From: Oscillospiraceae bacterium
GTDB taxonomy: Bacteria > Bacillota > Clostridia > Oscillospirales > Oscillospiraceae
NCBI GenBank assembly: GCA_017622295.1
Contig: JAGARK010000011.1
Location: 1 to 64,000 of the forward strand
Direction of reading: 5' to 3'
Length of the DNA stretch: 64,000 bases
Positions 7,196 through 14,600 of the stretch are shown here, in pieces. Made by a program: the position numbers and the translations under genes. The first letter of the stretch is position 1. The number at the start of each line of letters is the position of its first letter. The notes below the pieces were generated by a model. That model was given only the letters and a program-made list of their open reading frames with translations. It was not told the DNA's origin and made no database searches.

Positions 7196-9454
7196 TTGAG
7201 AACAATTGTTAATTTCAACGCCAAGTGGGCCTTTACCAAGCAGGCAAATGCCGTCCCCACTGCCCTGCCCATGGACTGGAACTGGGTCAATCTGCCCCAC
7301 TCCTGGAATGCCATCGACGGTCAGGATGGTGACAACGACTATTACCGCGGCACTGCCTACTACGCAAAATCCCTGAACAAGGCTGACCTGCCCGCCGCTG
7401 ACCGGTACTACCTGGAACTGAAGGGTGCAAACTCCTCTGCCGACGTTTACGTCAACGGCAAGCATCTGGCTCATCACGACGGCGGCTATTCCACCTGGCG
7501 TGTGGATATGACTGATGCACTGGAGATGTACAATCTGGTCTGTGTCGCAGTGGACAACAGCGCCAATGAAACCGTCTACCCTCAGATGGCCGACTTCACC
7601 TTCTATGGCGGCCTGTACCGCAATGTCAGCATCATCTGCGTCAACAAAAGCCATTTTGATCTGGACTACTATGGCGGCCCCGGCCTGGCTGTGACCCCCC
7701 AGATCACCGGCAAGGATGCATCCGTCACCGTCAACGCCTACGTCACCAACCAGAAGCCCGGCCAGACTCTGCGCTACACCCTGTGCTCCCAGTGCGGCTG
7801 CACTGTCGCCAGCATTGAGACCGTAGAAACCACTGCCATTCTGCAGATTGAGAATGTGCATCTGTGGCATGGCCGCAAGGATCCCTACCTGTACACCGCG
7901 AAGGTGGAGCTGGTGGAAAATGGCGAGATCATCGACAATGTGAGCACCCGTTTCGGCTGCCGCACCTTCAAGATCGATCCCGACAACGGCTTCATCCTCA
8001 ACGGCGAGGAGTACCCCCTGCGTGGTGTTTCCCGCCATCAGGACCGCTGGGGCTACGGCAACGCCCTGCTGCCCGAGCACCACGAAGAGGACATCGACCT
8101 GATCTGCGAGGTGGGCTGCACCACCATCCGTCTGGCTCACTATCAGCACGACCAGTATTTCTACGATCTGTGCGACGAGCGGGGTCTGGTGATCTGGGCG
8201 GAGATTCCCTATATCTCCAAGCACATGCCCACCGGACGCGCAAACACCATCTCCCAGATGAAGGAACTGATCATCCAGAACTACAATCACCCCTCCATCG
8301 TGGTCTGGGGCCTGAGCAATGAGATCAGCATCGGCGGCTCCGACGAGGATCTGCTGGACAACCACCGTATTCTGAACGATTTGTGCCACGAGCTGGACAA
8401 GACCCGTCTGACCACCATTGCGGCTGTCTCCATGTGTAAGATGGATGATCCCTACCTGCAGATCCCCGATGTGGTTTCCTACAACCATTACTTCGGCTGG
8501 TACGGCGGTGAGACCAATATGAACGGTCCCTGGTTTGACAAGTTCCATGCCATGCATCCCAATATCCCCATCGGCTGCTCCGAGTACGGCTGCGAGGCTC
8601 TGAACTGGCACACCTCCTCCCCCATGCAGGGTGACTACACCGAGGAATACCAGGCATACTACCACGAAGAGCTGATTAAGCAGTTCTTCAGCCGTAAGTA
8701 CCTGTGGGCAACCCATGTCTGGAATATGTTCGACTTCGGAGCCGACGCCAGAAATGAAGGCGGCGAGAATGGCCAGAACCACAAGGGTCTGGTGACCTTC
8801 GACCGTAAGTATAAGAAGGACTCCTTCTACGCCTACAAGGCATGGCTGTCTGATGAGCCCTTCGTGCACCTGTGCAGCAAGCGCTACATCGACCGTGTGG
8901 AAGATGTGACCAGGATCACCGTCTACTCCAACCAGCCCGAGGTGGAGCTCTTCGCCAATGGCGTCAGCCTGGGCAAGAAGACTGCCGAAAACCACTTCTT
9001 CTATTTCGATGTCCCCAACATCGGGGAAACCAAGCTGGAAGCCGTTGCCGGCGAGCAGCGGGATGAAAGCCTGATCCGTAAGGTCGATACCTTCAACGAG
9101 GCCTACCGGCTGGTAGAGAAGGGCGCGATCCTGAACTGGTTCGACATCGAGGCACCCGAAGGCTACTTCTCCCTCAACGACAAGATGGGCGATGTGATCT
9201 CCACTGTCCGCGGCAAGATGATCTTTATGGGGCTCATGGGTAAGATGCTGGGCGGCAAGAAGGGCGAAAAGGGCGATGCCCCCAAGAAGATGATGGGCTT
9301 CGACGTCACTGCCGACATGATGAGCATGATGAACGGCTTCACCGTTCTGCGGCTTCTGACTCTGGCCGGCGGCATGATGGACACCAAGTTCACCAAGGAA
9401 GATCTGCTGGATCTCAACGCACAGCTGAACAAGATCGCCAAGCCCAAGAAATAA
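7196..9454 (+). CDS. Glycoside hydrolase family 2 enzyme (beta-galactosidase/beta-glucuronidase type)
   Basis: A 752-residue cytoplasmic glycosidase with the GH2 order: sugar-binding jelly roll (about 10-165, with YGGLYRNVSII), Ig-like domain (about 170-265), TIM barrel (about 270-570), then an Ig-like domain. The barrel has GVSRHQDRWGYGNAL, the acid/base Glu in WGLSNEI (residue 376) and the nucleophile in GCSEYGCEA (residue 463). No signal peptide is present. The start is TTG, chosen because TTAGGAGGAA lies 8 bases upstream and no ATG is in place. The last ~90 residues after the Ig-like domain are odd: methionine-, glycine- and lysine-rich (KMIFMGLMGKMLGGKKGEKG) and outside the usual GH2 fold. 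Substrate cannot be fixed; the GPH symporter partner suits a beta-galactoside or beta-glucuronide. Confidence 0.92.
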   Translation: MRTIVNFNAKWAFTKQANAVPTALPMDWNWVNLPHSWNAIDGQDGDNDYYRGTAYYAKSLNKADLPAADRYYLELKGANSSADVYVNGKHLAHHDGGYSTWRVDMTDALEMYNLVCVAVDNSANETVYPQMADFTFYGGLYRNVSIICVNKSHFDLDYYGGPGLAVTPQITGKDASVTVNAYVTNQKPGQTLRYTLCSQCGCTVASIETVETTAILQIENVHLWHGRKDPYLYTAKVELVENGEIIDNVSTRFGCRTFKIDPDNGFILNGEEYPLRGVSRHQDRWGYGNALLPEHHEEDIDLICEVGCTTIRLAHYQHDQYFYDLCDERGLVIWAEIPYISKHMPTGRANTISQMKELIIQNYNHPSIVVWGLSNEISIGGSDEDLLDNHRILNDLCHELDKTRLTTIAAVSMCKMDDPYLQIPDVVSYNHYFGWYGGETNMNGPWFDKFHAMHPNIPIGCSEYGCEALNWHTSSPMQGDYTEEYQAYYHEELIKQFFSRKYLWATHVWNMFDFGADARNEGGENGQNHKGLVTFDRKYKKDSFYAYKAWLSDEPFVHLCSKRYIDRVEDVTRITVYSNQPEVELFANGVSLGKKTAENHFFYFDVPNIGETKLEAVAGEQRDESLIRKVDTFNEAYRLVEKGAILNWFDIEAPEGYFSLNDKMGDVISTVRGKMIFMGLMGKMLGGKKGEKGDAPKKMMGFDVTADMMSMMNGFTVLRLLTLAGGMMDTKFTKEDLLDLNAQLNKIAKPKK

Positions 9455-9521
9455 CACTTCCGGCGAAAGAGGGCGGTAACCGACGGATGCTTCCGCCCCC
9501 AATGTAAAAGCCAATCATTCA

Positions 9522-9558
9522 TCACCCTTTTGCGGTCAACCGCGAAAGGGTGATTTTT
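9522..9558 (+). terminator. Terminator of the symporter-glycosidase operon
   Basis: A 14-base inverted repeat, TCACCCTTTTGCGG / CCGCGAAAGGGTGA, with one mismatch and a 4-base loop, followed by TTTTT. It ends the GH2 transcript 67 bases after the stop. Confidence 0.85.
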
Positions 9559-10029
9559 ATTCCGTCAATGCTGCTGTTACTGATTCAGGCACTGAGCTTC
9601 TGCGTCAGCTCTGCGGAATCCGGCCCCGCTGTGCTGGAACTGGAGCTGCCGGTTTACGGCAGCGTTTATATGTGTGACGACTACAATTTCATGGTGGTCG
9701 GCCAGAACAACACCGAAGAGGGCAAAACCAAGGAAGTCTTCCGCATCATCCGTTACTCCAAGGACCGGGAGTGCCCGATCAACGCCAGTCTTCACGGTAC
9801 CAATACCATCAGTCTCCGCGCCCTGGATGGCGACCGGATCGTCTGGAATGTCACGAATGACTCTGCCCCGGTTCTCTACGAGGTCTCGACCAGCACCACC
9901 CATATCCACAGCTACACCGTCACCGATCCCACCTGCACCGCAGAGGGTACCACCGTCTACACCTGCGGATACATTTCCGGGAACATGCTCAGAGCCTTTC
10001 ACGCAGGGCCTGCGCCCCTAAAATTATGA
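9550..10029 (+). pseudogene. Decayed fragment of a Cys-rich surface protein
   Basis: A 159-codon open frame whose only early start (GTG) sits inside the terminator of the upstream operon and has no ribosome site. It encodes a signal-like start (MLLLLIQALSFCVSS), a beta-rich stretch, then HSYTVTDPTCTAEGTTVYTC, the same Cys/Thr repeat unit found in the large surface protein at 11.6-17.1 kb. The second Cys pair expected from the repeat is lost and the frame ends abruptly. It therefore looks like the middle of a former secreted repeat protein. I infer it is not expressed as a working gene. Confidence 0.55.
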
Positions 10030-10102
10030 GCGCCGGGAAAGGTCGTTTTAACCCCGACAATCGATTCTGTGCCCACTGGGCGGCTCCAAGCTTCCTTAAC
10101 AG

Positions 10103-10138
10103 AAAAAGCCCAGTTCAGCGTTGCGCCGAACTGGGCTT
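10103..10138 (-). terminator. Terminator after the HPr-kinase-like gene
   Basis: Inverted repeat AAGCCCAGTTC / GAACTGGGCTT plus a few more pairs, followed on the minus strand by TTTTTCTG. It closes the minus-strand operon that contains the 41-residue peptide gene. Confidence 0.85.
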
Positions 10139-10167
10139 CATGCAGTTGTGCGAATTTTGATCGTGCC

Positions 10168-10905
10168 TCACGGTTTGCTCATCATCTCATACGCAATTTT
10201 TGCCGCTTCAGGCTCCATGTTGCACTGAAGACGATAAAAGGAGACTCCTTCGGACAGTCGATCCAGCAGTTCCAGGTATTTGGGCATTTTCCGGGGATCC
10301 ATCGGCCGGTTGCTTTGCTGGAGCAGCATGAAAACCGCCTCTTTTGCCGGAATCTGACAAATACGGTTTTCTTCTCCCCGCTCCAGGATGCAGATGGCCT
10401 TCAGGGGAACCGTAATGTTGGCCCCCAGGCCATGCTTACCGTTCCAGGGAGAGCCGCAAGCGAGGACTCCATCCTTCGTGATCCGCAGGAAGGGCTTATC
10501 GTCGTTGACCATCACAGCCCGGTCGCCAAAGACCTCACGCCAGAGGCGGGTATGGGTGGACTTTCCGGTGCAGCTTTTGGCGGTGAAGAGGTAACCTACA
10601 CCATCTACGGCCACGACCGAGCCGTGGAACAGCAGCGTATCATAGGCGAAAAGCTCTTCGGTGATTTTCCGCTGGACGGCGAGAGTTTCGAGGTAGGCAT
10701 CGGAGAAGTTCCGGACGGGGATTCCCTCCAGCGCATCCTCCCGGGCACTCTTGGTACGCTCGAAGGCGATATCCTCGGGGGTGATGGTTATGGAGAAGTC
10801 TGGTGACGCTTCGGTGTAGAAATGTGAACAATATTCGCTCGTACTTCTATATGTGGCGGATACGTTAATTATGTGGCTACTCAGCTGTATGGTAAATTTT
10901 GTCAT
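10168..10905 (-). CDS. HPr-kinase-like P-loop protein, likely peptide-modifying kinase
   Basis: A 245-residue cytoplasmic protein. The middle matches the catalytic core of HPr kinase relatives: FHGSVVAVDGVGYLF, P-loop AKSCTGKSTHT (G114, K115, S116), an Asp pair in VMVNDDKPFLRI (D135-D136) and GSPWNGKHGLGAN. It lacks the N-terminal domain of true HprK and is not near ptsH. Known relatives outside sugar control include lasso-peptide kinases (ThcoK, PadeK), which phosphorylate a C-terminal residue of a precursor peptide. Here the gene starts 2 bases after the lipoprotein stop and lies downstream of the 41-residue peptide gene, and both products end in GGAGxED. I infer that this enzyme phosphorylates, or otherwise uses ATP on, one or both of them. 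The family is clear, the substrate is not. Confidence 0.8.
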   Translation of the reverse strand: MTKFTIQLSSHIINVSATYRSTSEYCSHFYTEASPDFSITITPEDIAFERTKSAREDALEGIPVRNFSDAYLETLAVQRKITEELFAYDTLLFHGSVVAVDGVGYLFTAKSCTGKSTHTRLWREVFGDRAVMVNDDKPFLRITKDGVLACGSPWNGKHGLGANITVPLKAICILERGEENRICQIPAKEAVFMLLQQSNRPMDPRKMPKYLELLDRLSEGVSFYRLQCNMEPEAAKIAYEMMSKP

Positions 10906-10907
10906 AC

Positions 10908-11396
10908 TTAATCTTCTGTACCAGCACCGCCTACCGATCCAGTAGAATCACCGCCATTGATAACAGGAGGCTCTGTAGCCGGAGGATCCGTAGAAATCGG
11001 CTCAGTAGGCTTTGCTTCGGTTGCGGGCGGTTCAGTTCCCACAGGTTTCGAAGGTTCCGGCTCTTTGTTTGTAGGTTCAGTAGGTACAGGCTCTGTTGGC
11101 GACGGCTTTTCCGTGATAGGCTTCTGCACACCGTTGCCATGGTTTGAAGAATCTGTAGTTTTCTCTGGTGTAACAGTTTTCTCTGGTGTAACAGTTTCCT
11201 CAGTATCGAGTTCCTCTTCAACAGTTTCCTCAATAGCCTCTGTTTCTGTACCGGAATGTATATTCTCTATTGTAGCCTGTTCCGTCTGATATTCGGTTTG
11301 AGAGTTTTCAACTTCCTGCTGTTTCTTATTGCCTCCGCATCCGTTAGTCATGCACAGGATCAAAACCAGGAGAAATATCAATACATATTTACGCAT
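10908..11396 (-). CDS. Pro/Thr/Glu-rich lipoprotein ending in a GGAGTED motif
   Basis: A 162-residue protein with a hydrophobic start (MRKYVLIFLLVLILCMTNGC) whose Cys20 fits a lipobox, then a low-complexity region of TEPxPTEP / PEKTVTPEKT type that probably spans the cell wall. No folded domain is recognisable. The last 17 residues, INGGDSTGSVGGAGTED, match the end of the 41-residue peptide encoded just upstream (ITGGGADGNTGGAGNED) at 10 of 17 positions, including GGAG-x-ED at the very end. The gene sits between the peptide gene and the HPr-kinase-like gene, with a 2-base gap to the latter. A role as a carrier, receptor or self-protection protein for the peptide is inference. Ribosome site AAAGGATTG. 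Confidence 0.8.
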   Translation of the reverse strand: MRKYVLIFLLVLILCMTNGCGGNKKQQEVENSQTEYQTEQATIENIHSGTETEAIEETVEEELDTEETVTPEKTVTPEKTTDSSNHGNGVQKPITEKPSPTEPVPTEPTNKEPEPSKPVGTEPPATEAKPTEPISTDPPATEPPVINGGDSTGSVGGAGTED

Positions 11397-11453
11397 AACA
11401 ATCCTTTCTTTATGAGTAAATATAAAATAAATTACTTACCTTAAACTATGAAG

Positions 11454-11487
11454 CATTTCCCCGGACGGATATCCGTCCGGGGAAATG
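11454..11487 (-). terminator. Perfect hairpin after the peptide gene
   Basis: A 17-base perfect inverted repeat with no spare loop bases (CATTTCCCCGGACGGAT / ATCCGTCCGGGGAAATG) begins 5 bases after the peptide stop. No T-run follows, so it may be a partial terminator or a 3' stabilising hairpin that raises peptide output over the downstream lipoprotein and kinase genes. Confidence 0.6.
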
Positions 11488-11491
11488 TCAT

Positions 11492-11617
11492 TTAGTCTTC
11501 GTTACCAGCACCACCAGTATTACCGTCGGCACCGCCACCAGTAATGCCGCTGGTAGTAATGACATCTTCAACGGAGAACTTGACAACATTCATCTCGGGT
11601 TCCATGAAATTCTTCAT
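11492..11617 (-). CDS. 41-residue Gly-rich peptide, candidate RiPP-like precursor
   Basis: A small gene with a perfect GAGAGGAGG ribosome site 7 bases before the ATG, starting 17 bases after the stop of the large surface protein. The product has a leader-like first half (contains EPEMNVVKFSVEDVITTS, residues 6-23) and a Gly/Asp/Asn-rich end, GITGGGADGNTGGAGNED. There is no signal peptide, membrane segment or Cys, so lanthionine- or sactionine-type crosslinks are excluded. Acidic short leaders with a (V/E)DVITTS-type motif recall small Clostridia peptides that I remember near PqqD/HPr-kinase-like gene sets, but I could not check this. The next genes encode a lipoprotein with the same C-terminal motif and an HPr-kinase-like protein. 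That the peptide is modified and exported is inference; that the gene is real is well supported by its ribosome site, context and hairpin. Confidence 0.75.
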   Translation of the reverse strand: MKNFMEPEMNVVKFSVEDVITTSGITGGGADGNTGGAGNED

Positions 11618-11634
11618 ACGTATTTCCTCCTCTC

Positions 11635-14600
11635 TCAAGTATTATTGCTAAAGTAATCTTCGCGATATTTTGTAATGGCATCGTACTCGTTTACCATTGC
11701 TGCGTAAACTGCACGTTCCAGTGCATTGGGGAAACCTGTAGTATCATCTTTACGAGCATTGGCCAGTTCATAAACATTTCTGGTCTTTACATCACCGTAA
11801 TGGAAGCCATCGCCGTCCTTAACATAGAACATAACATAGGCATTGCTATTCAGCATGTAAGTGTAGATCTCCTTATTGTAAATTGCAGAAATGTAACTGC
11901 CATCCACAAAGGCATCACCGCTCTTGCTGCTGAATACATATGCATTTTCACAGGTCATCAGCTGTTCTGCTGTCATTCCGGAGTTTGCATAGACGCCCTC
12001 CGTGTCATAGAATACGATAGCACCATACTCCTCCAGCTGTGCATAATTAATACTGGTCGAATTAGCATCGTTATAAACGCGGGCATTTACCTTCAGGCCC
12101 CAGGGCTCAATCAGGACAATCTGTGCAGTATTGCCAAACTTGTAGGATACAACTTCTTCGCTGGTAAATGCACCATTTTCCGCTACATATGCAGCCAGCG
12201 TAGGAGCATCCTGTTCGGGCAAAGCCTCAATCTTTCCATTCTTGGCAAGATAATCTGCACGGTATGTGGTAATAGCATCCTCCAATTCATACATGGATGC
12301 ATAAACATTACGTTCCAGTACATTGGGGAAACCTGTGGTATCATCCTTACGAGCGAGCAGCAGACTCTTGATATTACGTTCTCTGATAGGAGCATAGTAG
12401 GTTACACCATCCTCCACAATGTAGAACTGAACAAATACAGAGTCAGAGATCTCGTATGTATACAGACCTTCAGCATAGCTTGCGGTCAGGAAGCTACCAT
12501 CAATGGTCGCTGTACCCTGGCTCAAAGAGCAATGGACCACATTTTCGTTGTTCAGGAAGTCCTCTGTGGTCAGAGTATCCTGCGTTGCTTCAGCATTGTC
12601 CAAGTCACTGGCTCGAACAAAATATGCACCATAATCTGTGAGCTTGCTGTAGTCAATGTTGGTCGGATGATCTGTATCATATACGCGGCAGTTCACCTTC
12701 AGGAACCAGGGCTCGATCAAACCAATCTGAGCAGTCTGTCCATACTTATAAGAGCGAGTCACAATTACTTTTTCAGTCACCACATATGTGCTCTCGGTTT
12801 CGGCCAGTTCGTAGCCCTCACCGGCAACGACATTTGCGGTAAATCCATTCTTTACGATGGAGACAACCTTCGTAACTACGACTTCCTCAGTGACATTTGC
12901 CAGCAGGGTTACTTCGTCACCGGCTGCAATAGCATCTACCAGAGAACCATAGTAGGTCTCACCGACCTGGGCAACTGCACCAACGACGGTATCGCAGACA
13001 TCACACTTATAATTGCTATCGTTATCTGCATGGTTGCCGGTTGCAGCAATTTCTTCGGTGTAAGTATCACCGCAAGTAGCGCAGGTGAAGGTCTTGACGC
13101 CAGCTGTAGTACAAGTAGGTGCGGTAGTCTCGACACCATCATCATAGCTGTGGCCGGTAGCCGGAATTGCCTCGGTGTAGGAATCACCACAAGCGGAGCA
13201 AGTGTAGGTCTTGACACCAGCATTCGCACAAGTTGCTGCCGTAGTCACAACACCCGCATCGTAGCTATGGCCGGAAGCGGCAACCGTCTCAGTCTTGCGG
13301 CTCACTTCTGCATTACAGACGGAGCAGTAGACCGCAGTGTCGTAGCTGCCATCAGAAGTACAGGTTGCTGCGACTTCGTTCTCCCTCACTGCTTCGCCTT
13401 CGGTGTGGCCGGAAGCTGCAACAGTGGTAGTCTCGCGGCTGACTTCTGCGTTACAGACGGAGCAGTACACAACAGTGTCATAGCTGCCGGTTTCGGTACA
13501 AGTTGCTGCCTGCTCGTTTTCAGTAACAGGATCAGCCTTGGTGTGACCCAGGGCTTCAACAGTCTCAACCGTGCGGCTGATTTCTGTATTACAGACAGCG
13601 CAGTAGACAACGGATTCATAGCTACCTGTAGTGGTGCAAGTTGCAGGGGTCTCCTTCTCCTTCACTGCATCCGCGCTGGTATGGTTGCCGGTGGCGGGAA
13701 CAGGAACGCTATTACGGCTGAGTTCCACATTACAGACAGAGCAGTAAACAACGGATTCATAGCTGCCGGCTGCGCCGCAGGTTTCGGGCTTTGCGTTCTC
13801 AGTGACGGGAGCCGCATTGGTATGACCCTTGGAATCGGTGTAGTCATCCTTGTAAGTGTCGCCGCAGGTGGAGCAGGTATAGGTGGTGTAGCCCTGTTCC
13901 GTACAGGTAGGTGCAGTAACAGCAGCTACATGATTATGGCCATTGGCTTCACCCTCGGTTGCGCCACAGGTGCCACAGGTCTTGGGGTCGGTACAGGTTG
14001 CATCCTTCCAGGCATGGCCCAGAGCATCCTGATACTCACCGACGCTGGTAACACCGCAGATGGTACAAGTGGTAGTGGTGTAGCCCTGTTCCGTACAGGT
14101 AGGATCAGTTACGACCATCTCATTCTGGTGTTCGCAGTTCATGCCGCAGATGCCGCAAACGCCTGCGTTCCAGGAATGAGCACAGACCTCATTACAGTTG
14201 CCGCAAACACCTGCGTTCCAGGCGTGACCCTTTGCGGGAATTTCAGTCTGTTCAAGAGTGACCGTGCCGCAAGTAGAGCACTTGGTGCCGTCGGTCAGAC
14301 CGGTCTCGGTACAGGTTGCTGCCTTGCCGGCAACAGTCTCTTCGGTGTGGCCCAGGGCGGCGATCTCTTCCTGCTCAACAGTGGTCTCGCCACAGACGGA
14401 ACACTTCGCACCGTCAGTCAGGCCGGTTTCGGTACAGGTTGCTGCCTTGCCGGCAACAGTCTCTTCGGTATGGCCCAGGGCGGCGATCTCTTCCTGTGCA
14501 ACAGTGGTCTCACCACAGACGGAACACTTCGCACCGTCAGTCAGGCCGGTTTCGGTACAGGTTGCTGCCTTACCGGCAACAGTCTCTTCGGTGTGACCCA

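Noticed and set aside
5618-9514. Long minus-strand open frames of 490 and 773 codons opposite the symporter and GH2 genes
   Set aside because: They mirror strongly codon-biased real genes, have His/Gln/Asp/Gly/Val-rich shadow composition and no ribosome sites or family motifs.
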